From Tritrichomonas musculus (taxonomy: Eukaryota > Parabasalia > Tritrichomonadida > Tritrichomonadidae), in contig JAPFFF010000005.1 of assembly GCA_039105265.1 (NCBI GenBank), forward strand, positions 3,457,501-3,521,500: a DNA stretch of 64,000 bases, given 5' to 3'. Under the pieces are notes generated by a model. That model was not told where the DNA came from. It did not search any database and saw only the letters and a list, made by a program, of their open reading frames with translations. Of the stretch, positions 51,509 through 61,600 are shown one piece after another (the stretch's first letter is position 1; every line of letters begins with the position of its first letter). Both the position numbers and the translations under genes were made by a program.

Positions 51509-51849
51509 AAATATCTTTTATTATTTTATCATTATTTATCTTATTTTATTTTTATATTTAATAGCCCTTCAAGATGATTATAATATCTCCATCAAATATC
51601 TTTAAAATCAAAATATAAATTTTTGAATTAAAAATAAATAAATCAGTTTTATTAAACATATATTCATAGTAAAAATCTTATTTTATCTCTTTTTTTCAAA
51701 GATAAATTATGATTTATATATATATAAAAATTGAATGCTTGTTGCTCTCAATTTTACTAACTAGTTATTTGAGAGACTTATTTGTTTTATTATAGACGTT
51801 ATTTTATTTTTCATTCAATTTTCTGCCAAAATCCTATCGTTGTATCCCC

Positions 51850-53524
51850 TATGAAGTAGATAAAAATTTTCAATTGAAAATTATAATTGGGTCAAAATAT
51901 TTAACCTTATCGATAATTTAATGATGAATTTGCGGACCATAGCTGTCAATTATATTAACCTTTATGATAGAATATATTAGCTGTGATTTTCAATCCTACT
52001 TTTACAATTTCTGAAGAAATTTTTTGCTCAATTCAATTTTTTATTCAAAATTTGAATACATTACTATTATTTACCATTCATAGTTACTTTTTCCCGATAC
52101 TTTATAAAGATGTTAACCCCCAAAGCGATTTATTCAATAAGCTGAGGGCCCATGAGATGCTTCTTATTTTCCCAAAAGAAAAAAAAATAGTTTTTTTTTT
52201 TTTAAATTTTGTCACTTTTAAATCAGTTGCCAGAATTTATACAAAGCTATTTTGGTTTTGTTATAAATAAGTTTGCTTCAAAGTTTAGATTTCCCAAAGA
52301 AAACCAAAAAAGGATTATAATATATCAATTATTTTAATTGTAAATAATATATCTTCCAAAGCTTCAACTAATTTTATTCTTGATAAAAGGGAAGTCACAG
52401 AAAAGAGATTTGCTTCATTTCTTTTTGAGGTTGACAAAAAATAAATTGCGAGATCATATTATGCTTAATAAAAAATTTACGGATTTAAGCAATTCTTCAA
52501 TAGCTTTTTAATGTAAAAGTTCTCTTTTGTTTAATTCGAAAAGTGATTACTTCAAATTTTTTCGTTCTTTTGCAAAAGATTAAAACAGTTTTAATGCTCT
52601 TAATCTAGATGTAGAAATCTTGATTGATTACAAAAACTTTGTGTAATAATTAAAAATGCAAAATTAATTAGTTTTCAGGTATTTAATAAAAAGTGTGACA
52701 TATTAAGATAATCCTAATTCAACAAAAAAAACTTCTCAAAAACATCAAAGTTATGCATATCATGAAAAATAATATTATTTAATATCAGTTGTTGTAATTT
52801 TGCAACAAGCAAAACCATTATTACATAATGAAAAATATGTTATTGACTGTTTCATGTGAATCATTAATATATAATGAGTAGAACTCTTTTTTCTCTAATA
52901 TATTTGTGGAATGCTAATCATTAATTTGAGGCCAAATTTATAAAAATAATAAACCAAATAAGAAATGTATTTCTTACTTTCAAACCCCTTGAATTAGATT
53001 TTATAAGCAATATTAGTTTTTTTTTTTTATGCGTATGTTATAAACAGTCGACTATTTTTATTAATTAGGTCTCAAATTAAGAACGGAGGAAGTGCTTCAC
53101 CAAGGCTAGTGATTGGTATATATAACGCTTTAGACGTATAAAATTTAATTTATTGATATTATTTAGCAATTCTATCATCGTAATTCGCTTTCATTCTGAG
53201 CGATCCGAATGAATTCTCTAAAGGATTTGAAGATAAACGGTTAGACGAAATTGTTCCACTATGAGTAAAAATAAATATTAATAAACTAATAAGTGTTCCT
53301 TTTGAATCTATTTAAAGATCGGATAAAAACATTCCCCCATAATAAATTAGAATATTTGGAAAACACGATAAATATATGAGTGAAATTGAAAAAAGGCCAA
53401 TTCGATCTTATGATGAAACGTTTGGATAATTAAGCCCGACCAGCATTAACGACCATGGAAATAAATATGAATAAAAACTTAATGAATTATAATTTTCTAC
53501 CGCTTGTAATATTCTTAAATTAAA
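51850..53524. other. Non-coding stretch between transposons
   Basis: No clear gene. A frame at 51983-52270 lacks an ATG and is F/I/L-rich. Around 53060-53260 small pieces in shifting plus-strand frames (NGGSASPRLVIGIYNALDV, SDPNEFSKGFEDKRLDEIVP) look like a heavily decayed protein of unknown type. Confidence 0.35.
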
Positions 53525-54539
53525 CTATTTGAGCACAAAACTGTCGTGCATTTTAGTAATTTTTTCATCACTTAAGACAATTAAAGGAAGATTATATTTG
53601 AATGCTAAATTTTTAAAAACTTCATTCCCTTTAGTATTATTTCGTATTAATTTTAATAATCTGTATCTAGCATGTTTGAGTATATGTAGATAATCAGAAA
53701 AAAATAAAGGCTCGTTTACTAATTGATTTTTAAAAGATTTTTGAAAATCGAATTTATTAATAATTTCTCTCAAATTATGCCAATACGAGTTATCACCATC
53801 GAAAAAGAATCCGTTAATATGAAATTTAAATGATTCCATAGAATTTTTTAAATTGAATAATTGTCTTTCAATTTCAGCATTAGCTTTCCCATATAGCCAT
53901 GAAAATAAAGGAATTAATAACACAGGATATTTTAAATTCAAAGGTTGGAATTGGTAGACAAAAACTGCTTTAACTGTTTTGTTTGAATTATTAAATAAAA
54001 AATTTTCAAATAATGAATATGACGATTGCAATTCTTTAGAAAAATCTGATGTAAAATTTTCATTAAACAAAAAACCGCTTAACATATTATTTAAAAATTT
54101 ATGATATGGATATAATGAGACTGCGTCAACAGAAATAATGCCTTCAACAAACGAAGATTTGGAAATATTTCGATATGAATATTTAAACTATTTCGATATG
54201 AATTTAATAAAATAGATAACTTTTGAATATTGAATATATATTTTGAATTATCAATAAGAAATTTTTGCTCATGGAGGTGAATCGTTGATTCTGCTGGAAT
54301 TGCCATTTGACTTTTTAATATTCTATAAGCAACAGGAGAAAAAAATAATATTTTGAATTATTCCATTTTGATTGCTTCTATTTGTTGGAATTGGACTAGT
54401 TTCTCTATCAAATTAATAATCATTATTTGATTGATTGGTGCAATTAATAAATATACTTGTATTTTGAACATTTGTTGTAGCTGTATAGCTAATCTGTGCG
54501 TTTTTTGATTTCTTCGGGCGTCTATTATTCCTTTTCATT
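53525..54539 (-). mobile_element. Degraded P-element/THAP9-like transposase
   Basis: Minus strand from MKRNNRRPKKSKNAQ (54539). A P-element-like helical segment reads VAYRILKSQMAIPAESTIHL. Then comes EGIISVDAVSLYPYHKF (candidate first Asp), a sheet reading VFVYQFQPLNLKYPVLLIPL, then GFFFDGDNSYWHNLREI (second Asp) and FSDYLHILKHARYRLLKLI, which matches the D-x-x-H-L-x-K-x-x-R-x-x-L block after the second motif in P/THAP9 transposases. At least one stop, plus a frame change at a 22-bp direct duplication (ATTTCGATATGAAT twice, near 54170-54200), breaks it. Assigned by motif order, not by close identity. Confidence 0.5.
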
Positions 54540-54659
54540 AAAAAAAGTATTCGTTTTTTTAATTTAAAAAGTTTTAAATTTTGTCATTCAATTAGAGTCG
54601 GACCTACTTTGATAAAACGATGTTAAGAAAAAAACTGAATGTCATAGTTCAAAATCAAA

Positions 54660-55260
54660 TGTTACCATTGATGGTTTCTCTTCCCTTTTATCCTCATATT
54701 ATGGCCGTTGTAACGATAAAAGCAGCAGGAAATTAAATGAAACCACTAAATTTTTTTATCATATTAAAAAAAAAAACAAAAAGAAATATCGAAGGGCTTA
54801 ATAATGAACATCTTTTAGCATCAACAGAATCGAAGTGGAGAAACAAAGATTCTTTTGTTTTATTTGGTATTTATATCGTGCACAAATCACTCAATATTGA
54901 CTTGTTTTACTTGAAAACATTAGATTATTATACTTCAAGGAGAAATTTTCTTGCAAAATATATTTTTTCTTGTTTTAACATTGATCTTGTTGTCATGCTT
55001 GAACACTGTACTCATGTACTTCAACCATTCGATCTAACGGGTGTCTCTCCTCTCAAACCGCAATTAAAATTGTTTTCTAAATAACTCAATTAATATGGAT
55101 AATGTTGCATCTTACAAAAACAAACAGCACAACAAGTAAGGGAAATGCTAATTAGATTTTTTCTTGATGCACATAATAAGATGTACACCTTTAAACATCA
55201 TAATGGGATTTAGAAAATCAGGAATTTATCCATTTGATCCAATTAATTGCATTTTATTTT
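54660..55260 (+). mobile_element. Degraded DDE_1 transposase, central and C-terminal part
   Basis: Plus-strand remnant: HIMAVVTIKAAGN and MKPLNFFIIL (the strand between the first and second Asp), then HLLASTESKWRNKDSFVLF, then VVMLEHCTHVLQPFDLTGVS with the third Asp, and finally FRKSGIYPFDPINC in another frame. The second-Asp region is lost. Several breaks. It is a different copy from the neighbouring relic at 55348. Confidence 0.6.
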
Positions 55261-55347
55261 TGTTTAGAATGTTTTTTAAAAAGTTAACAAATTAATGTTT
55301 AATTAACTTCAATAAATCGATATCGAAATAAATTAAATTTAAAATAT

Positions 55348-56010
55348 ATGCCTCAAAAAGTTAAACAAGAACTAAATTTAATTTGGAAAAATAATAGAAA
55401 ATTCCTTGGAAATTCAATTTTTTCTATGTCCAAGGATGAAAATAAAATATAAGTTACTCATCGACGAGATCCATAGACCGATTTCTAATGGAGAGTATCA
55501 TACTGTAAATGATTTGGTTCAGTATATTATTGAAAATGTTGAAAAGTGCATTTCTCTGGAGAATATTCGAAATTATATTATTTGTTCCGGTTTCAATATC
55601 GTTGTTGGTAGTCCAATGGAAGAAGATAGTGCTAAAGTTGACGACAGAGATATAGATCATTTTTATGATAATTTGGCACAGGACATCGATGGGACGCAGG
55701 CTTCATTAGTATTCAATATGGATGAAGCTGGCGAAGATGACTATGTGGACACAGTCTTATAATGTCAATGTACCTTTTGAATATAAATAAAAAAGCATGA
55801 ATATTCCTGTTCGTAGAAAGTGTAAATGAAGTACATTAAAACTTTGCATTTCATTTGACGGAACATCTTTGCTACCATTATTGTCATATTCAAAAAGTTA
55901 ACTCCAAATAATTTATCAATTAATTCATTTTTGGCTAGAAAATATTTTCTTTCCCGAAGGATCCTTATATGCCACAAAATCACCTCAAAAAAGAATTAAT
56001 TGAAAAAGTG
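55348..56010 (+). mobile_element. Degraded DDE_1 (jerky-like) transposase, N-terminal part
   Basis: Starts at an ATG at 55348 (MPQKVKQELNLIWKNN) and changes frame near 55440 to the open segment KYKLLIDEIHRPISNGEYHT. That segment ends with the first catalytic Asp in ASLVFNMDEAGEDDYVDT. Beyond its stop at 55762, other frames read STLKLCISFDGTSLLPLL and HFWLENIFFPEGS, the usual continuation. Multiple breaks; no ends found. It resembles the relic at 24857-25557. Confidence 0.6.
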
Positions 56011-56091
56011 AAAGAAATTTAGGAAAAGTACCCTTAAAATTTTATTAAAAAACTGTTCAAGAAGAAGCAAAATAAGTTTTGCTTTTTATAT

Positions 56092-56200
56092 TTTAAATAT
56101 AATATAACGAACAAATTTTATATTTTTGGTTAATTTAAATATTTAATAAAAAGATAACTAATAAACGTTAATTTAAATATAATATAACGAACAAATTTTA
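56092..56200 (+). repeat. 80-bp-period direct repeat
   Basis: About 29 bp (TTTAAATATAATATAACGAA and following CAAATTTTA) occurs at about 56092-56120 and 56172-56200. It is part of the 480-bp AT-rich gap (56011-56487), in which nothing else was recognised. Confidence 0.6.
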
Positions 56201-56487
56201 GATGTTTTTTTTTCAAAAAATTTTGCTTTAGATGTCATTAGCAATCCAATTTTTTTGGCGTTAGCAGGATGCTATATAAAAACCTATTATATTTCAACGA
56301 TTAATCAAATAAATATCAATATATTTTGTTTTTTTAAAAATAATTATAGTAAAGATTTATAAAAGAAAAAACAAATTATCAATTTCATGATATATATTAC
56401 GAAATATGAGAAATATAGATATCTTGTGTTGATATTGAAATGAGTACAACACTACATATTAAAAATTTTGATACTCTAATTCTTTGA

Positions 56488-57735
56488 TCAATGGCGTGAG
56501 GAAGGACATGATACCATTCTTTTTGCTGGCAATGTAGGAATTCTTCTTACCATAAATTTTTGCTTTTCATCAACACCTTGGGCAGAAATAGAAGTCTTTC
56601 TAATTGGAGGCTGCGGCCTTGGCGATTTTTTCATTCCCATTCTAGATCTATCGTTTAATTGAGGTAATTTATTAATAGGAGTCTTTGCTAGGTGTGAAAA
56701 CGAGCCATGGCGTCTAATAATGACACCATTTGGACTTTCAGATGGAAGAAATACTGCAATTGCTCTTTTAGGATGGTTTATCGCCTGAAAAAATATCGCT
56801 TCACGGAAATTTGGGTCACTTGGCTTTAATAATAAAACACCTGATTTGTTTGGAGAAAGACCACAATAATTCGATGCACCAAATACTGTAAGCATTCGTC
56901 TTCCAAGTTGCATTTCAATACCATTTTCAACACATTCATGGCCTCTGACAAGATATTTAAGATTATTCTTTTCGAGAAAATAGGCTAATGCATCTGGTCC
57001 AAAGAAATAACCGAGACCTCTTGTTGAAGGTTCAAAATCTTTGCCAAATCTTGATGGATCAGACCAAAGAAGAGCAGATACCATATCATTGTTATAGTCA
57101 TTTAAGGGTCGTTCGATTTTTTCAAGCTGATCTAGTGAGTATAAGCTAGGACCTATTCCTCCGTGGACACAAATAACATGACTCCCAATTAGTGCTGCAA
57201 TTGGAATGCATGAAAATGCATCCATAAAGCTATCTTCGACTGCTGGATTACCTTTATAAAGAGTATTAAGTTCAGAATAAAATCCAAATTGCCTTCCCAT
57301 TTCACGAAATTCATGGTTACCACGTATTACATATATATTTTTAGGAAATAATACTTTAAATGCTAATATGATTGTTATTGTTTCTGTAGAAAATTCTCCA
57401 CGATCAACAATATCTCCAAGAAAAAGATAAGTACGATCAGGAGGCATTCCAATTTTTCCAAAAGTTCGAAACAAATCTAGTATATGTCCATGGAGATCGC
57501 CAATAATGGCAATCTGATCACATTCATCTGTAAATTTAAGAAGCATGGGCTCATTCATAAAAATTGTTTTTGCTGCTTCACATAAAGTTATCAAAACATT
57601 CGCTGGACAAATAGGGATTAAAAGTTTGGTTTTACTTTTTTCATAATCCAGAACTGTGCTTTTAAAAAGAGGCCGATAAAAATCGATAATATTTGATGCA
57701 TTTTCTTGAACTTTAGTGTCAATAGTTTCGCTCAT
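56488..57735 (-). CDS. PP1-type serine/threonine protein phosphatase with basic C-terminal tail
   Basis: 415 residues, start ATG at 57735. All PPP-family metal and phosphate ligands are present: GDLHG (79-83), GDIVDRG (107-113), RGNHE (138-142), HGG (191-193) and RGHE (264-267). The loop usually reading SAPNYC is GASNYC (286-291), a change from the common PP1/PP2A form. The catalytic core is about 300 residues; the last ~85 are basic and S/P/R-rich (KKSPRPQPPIRKTS), without a known domain. Dephosphorylates Ser/Thr proteins; the partner is unknown. The core is nearer PP1 than calcineurin because no calmodulin-binding insert is seen. Confidence 0.85.
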   Translation of the reverse strand: MSETIDTKVQENASNIIDFYRPLFKSTVLDYEKSKTKLLIPICPANVLITLCEAAKTIFMNEPMLLKFTDECDQIAIIGDLHGHILDLFRTFGKIGMPPDRTYLFLGDIVDRGEFSTETITIILAFKVLFPKNIYVIRGNHEFREMGRQFGFYSELNTLYKGNPAVEDSFMDAFSCIPIAALIGSHVICVHGGIGPSLYSLDQLEKIERPLNDYNNDMVSALLWSDPSRFGKDFEPSTRGLGYFFGPDALAYFLEKNNLKYLVRGHECVENGIEMQLGRRMLTVFGASNYCGLSPNKSGVLLLKPSDPNFREAIFFQAINHPKRAIAVFLPSESPNGVIIRRHGSFSHLAKTPINKLPQLNDRSRMGMKKSPRPQPPIRKTSISAQGVDEKQKFMVRRIPTLPAKRMVSCPSSRH

Positions 57736-58669
57736 AAATTGCTAAAAAGATAAAATAAAAATAAAAATAAAATCTATTTAAAAATGTCAACAATCATTTA
57801 ATTATTTGAATGAGAGTCGTAACGAGTTTATATTGAAAATTTTTATGAATGTAAAAACAGTGAAATTTTTCTCTACAATTATTTTTTTGATTTATCTATC
57901 TCCATAAAATATTTTGAAAAAATATAATTTTTTTAAGCATTAATTGTTTAATAATTCTTTTATAGATGAATTTATACAAATATAATATTTTTTCATTTAT
58001 TTTTCTTCATTTGCCAATAATTTTAAAAAGAAAATGATTTTATCTTGATTAATCTTAAAAAAATGATGGATAAAATAAAATCTTTTTATAATTTTACATA
58101 ATTTTTACCGATTCTTACCGCCATCCGCGGGGTTTCGACTTGGCTTCGCTTCGCTCAGCCTCGCTCGACGCCTGCTAGGCGGTATGTATCCTCGGTAAAA
58201 ATTTTGTAACCTAAAAAGATTTTTTTTTTTGCATTTTATTTAGATTATTTTTTCTGATGATTTTCCACTTTTTGAATTACTCTCTCAAAAGTACAACCAT
58301 TCTAAAATTAACTCATCCATTTATTTTTTTTATTATATTAAATATAATACATAATTGTTAAATCTATATATATTTTTTCGCTATAAATAAAAAAAATCCT
58401 TATTCATGATAAAATTCCCTAAATAGGTTTATCTTACTATTTGTTAAAAATATATATTTTATAAATCATATATTTAGAAAATAATGTAAAATAATCTTAT
58501 TTAAAATAATAAATATATAAAAATATAAAAATTTCTTGAGAAATATGCTAAATAATTCTTTGGTTATTTTTTCCCACAAAAATTCTGAACATTATTTTGA
58601 AAAATTGTGATATTATTTTGAATTCATAGCCAAATTTTGAGCTTGATGTTCGAATTTTTATCAAATTAA
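57736..58669. other. Intergenic region with GC-rich foldback
   Basis: 0.9 kb between divergent genes (PP1-like and Furry-like). AT-rich except for the 116-bp foldback at 58094-58209. No gene seen. Confidence 0.5.
58094..58209. repeat. GC-rich foldback element, copy 2 (116 bp)
   Basis: TTACATAATTTTTACCGA at the left pairs with TCGGTAAAAATTTTGTAA at the right (one mismatch), and TACCGCC pairs with GGCGGTA further in. An inner GGCT...AGCC stem encloses TCGCTTCGCTC. Same length and layout as the copy at 48406. The middle parts (CCATCCGCGGGGT, CCTCGCTCGACGCC) are nearly identical, while some stem positions differ. Confidence 0.65.
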
Positions 58670-61600
58670 ATGAATGATGCTCTTTCTTTATTTGATTCTC
58701 TTTTAAAAAATCTTTTTGAATCTTTTTCATCAGATGCTAAAGAATGTTTTTCTCAATTTGAAGTTCTAATGAATCCATTATTAGATTCGGAAGCAAAACT
58801 TGACGAAATATTCGAATCGATTTTTAACGAATTTCCAGAATCGAATTTTAAATATCAAAAAATTATTGAAGCACTTTTTTCATTTGCATCTATAGATCCT
58901 GTTTCTATTTTATCGAATTTTTGCGATCGATTTATAAAAGAATTAAAGCGTACAGATGATCAAGAGCCAGAAATATTAACCATTAATTTAGAATCAGCAT
59001 GCATATCAAATTTTTATTTCTTTCATTTTACTCACCATTTAAACCTCAAGATACTTACAGATTTAATTAAAATATTTTTTATACATTTTACGAATAGTCA
59101 ACTTATTCAGAAAGTTGTATCATGTGGCTTCAATTTATGCACATCGTCAATCACTGATTTTCCAAACAATAATGATATCTCATATAATTCATCTTGCACC
59201 ACAATTTTTTCCCCAAATATATTAAACACTAAAAGCATCTCCAAGAATAATATTTATTTACGTACCAAGAATCCTTCAAGTAACCGATTTTCCAAGTTAA
59301 AATTTCAACTTATTAAAACATGGTCAATTATATTTCACCATATCTCTAAAATTTCAATGGACGAGATTTCCTTCACCTTAGAACAATATTCCGACTACGC
59401 CTCTTCTGGCCACATCTTCACACTCATCAGCAAAGTGTACGCAAATTCATCGTTCATTGAGCTACTTTTATACACTGTTAAAAACTGCCAAAAACACAAA
59501 CAAATAACCGCCGAAATGTTATCGTCACTTTCATCTTTATTTCTAATTGTCAAAGACGTTAGTGAGCAAGTTCTTGTTGACTTCCTCACAGTCGCCTGGT
59601 CATTGAAAAATCACTCAAAATTGAAAGAAGAAGCAATTCAATTAATTTGTGTTCTTTTTAATCGTCTCCCTGAATATCGAACAAAGTCAATTCAATTTTA
59701 CATTTCAAAGATTTACAAACAAGCAAATAACGATAGAAAAGTTAAACGGGCGGCAAAAGGCTTCCTTACTCAAATTCGAGGCGACGTTTCAAAATTGACC
59801 TCTGAAGGTGAAAATCCTCAATTTTTCAATTCATCAGGGACACCCCCAAATGACTGTTTCGCTGTAATTTTTGTCAAAACTTTTTTTGAAAGGTCAAATT
59901 TCAATGTGTGCATTGACCTTTTTGGTCAAATTTTGGCGCATTTGGCCTCAATTGATATATTGACTTTTGAGAGGATAATTGTCCCTAATTTCATCAAGAT
60001 TGACTTCTTGTCGCCAAGGTTTGTGAGTATGGCGGTTGCTTTGAAAATTATGAGCACTGAAACTTTTTTGAATGATAATTTTTGTAAGTCCTCAAAAAGT
60101 CGGATCGATGAAATCAATTCTTGCTTTAAACAGAAAATTGTTGATTCGCTCTCACAGCTTCTTCCTTACTGCGACGACAAGTACATGATACTGACCAGAA
60201 AAGTATACAAAAACTTGCAAAAAATTGAGAACAGCGACCAAATTGTAATTGAATTCATAAACAACAATTCCTTAAAGGATTTCAATCCGAGCACCAAAAG
60301 TCCGAAGCTTTCATATGTCAATGATTCTGCTGACAGAAGGATCTCATTGCAGGAAGAGCTCGATGGACGCGCAGCGAACAATGGAAGTGAAGAAGAAAGC
60401 AAGACAAATGACACTGAAGACAAAAGCAAGAACAACAAAGCATCAACTAAATTTAAATTATTAAATTTCATCAAAACTAAAGAAAACTCAAATTCAATAG
60501 AAAACGATGAAAAATTGAATGATAAAAGTATTGAAAATAATTCAATAGCATTAAATAAAGATGAATTGAATTTATCTTCAATTGCCGACTTGATTCGAGT
60601 CACTTCTTGCATTGCTGATCTTGAAGTTATCAAAAGCACAGATCTCGTGGTCATCATTGTTCGTTTCATGTGCCATTTCAATAAAGAAATTTCAATTGCT
60701 GCTGGTGAAGTTTTTGAGAACCTTCTCAAAATTGAGGGCGCCTTTGAAATCATCATTAATCAAATTGTTACTCACCTTATGACATTTGATAATGAAGTAG
60801 CTTCACATTGTCTTTATTTTCTCTATAAAGTCATCAAAAACAACAAAATGATTGAAAAATTCAATTTGAATTTAAAAGACGGTTTTTATAAAATGATTGA
60901 AATTTATTCGTTTTGTTGTTTGGTGTTTGATTCACCGTTCTGCCGCTTGATTGCCTTGGACATACTTAAACGCCTTTCATTGAATAATAACTGTTGCATA
61001 TACAATATTTTGAGAGAGAGCCATTCAATTTTGACTGACTCATTCAATGAGTCAATTTTTCTGTTGAAAACACCAGACAACCCTTGCTTAATCAGGCCGA
61101 TAATAGGAACGGTTAGTATTGAAAATGCATGCTGTTGTAGATACAACAAGATATGGCTTTACTTTTTCAGTAACGTTCTCAACAGATTGATGAGCATGAA
61201 GAAGGACATGTCGTCCTTCATTGTCCAATGCAGCCACATAATTCATGATGTTTTTTCACATCACATTTCATTGTTTACACTGACCGCTGCCTCACTTATT
61301 TACATTGACAGTTTTGTGTATGAAACAAACCTTCCAATTAAGACACCTAACATTTCCATTGAAAAAGAGAGCCAATTGAAAGTTGTGATTGACTTTGATT
61401 CTGATTTTGACATCAAAGAAAGTCAAAAGTTAAAAATGGCCAATTTTAGTTCAATTCTTGATCTTTTGAATTCGAACAATCTTGCCAAAAAGAAGAGTCT
61501 TATTTATGTCTGTTCATTATTGAATTGGCGAATAATTGCGCGAATTCTGCCAGAGTTATTGACCATTGAAAATGACCTTTATCCATCGCTTTCTGAGTCA

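Larger units (their letters stand above)
49219..51849 (+). mobile_element. Intact pogo-like DNA transposon (2.63 kb)
   Basis: The ends GGGGTTGCAACGATAG (49219) and, at the right, the complement of GGGGATACAACGATAG (ending 51849) form imperfect inverted repeats, with TA on both sides. The nearby flanks also share TGAAGTAGA in the same orientation. Inside are a foldback block near the left end (49334-49614), an uninterrupted transposase (49988-51508), and near the right end a weak foldback (CTCTCAA...TTGAGAG at about 51743-51775). It looks complete and could be active or only recently silenced. Same end family as the element at 30514. Confidence 0.75.

Noticed and set aside
54690-54720. GTTGTAACGATAAAAG as a terminal repeat of the AACGATAG family
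   Set aside because: It is coding sequence of a transposase relic (AVVTIKAAG) and has no TA-GGGG end.
58094-58209. tRNA or tRNA-derived SINE
   Set aside because: GGGTTTCGAC slightly resembles a B box, but there is no cloverleaf, A box or T-loop pairing.
60166-60756. 196-codon minus-strand frame
   Set aside because: It lies wholly inside the Furry-like frame on the plus strand, which carries the conserved helical sequence.
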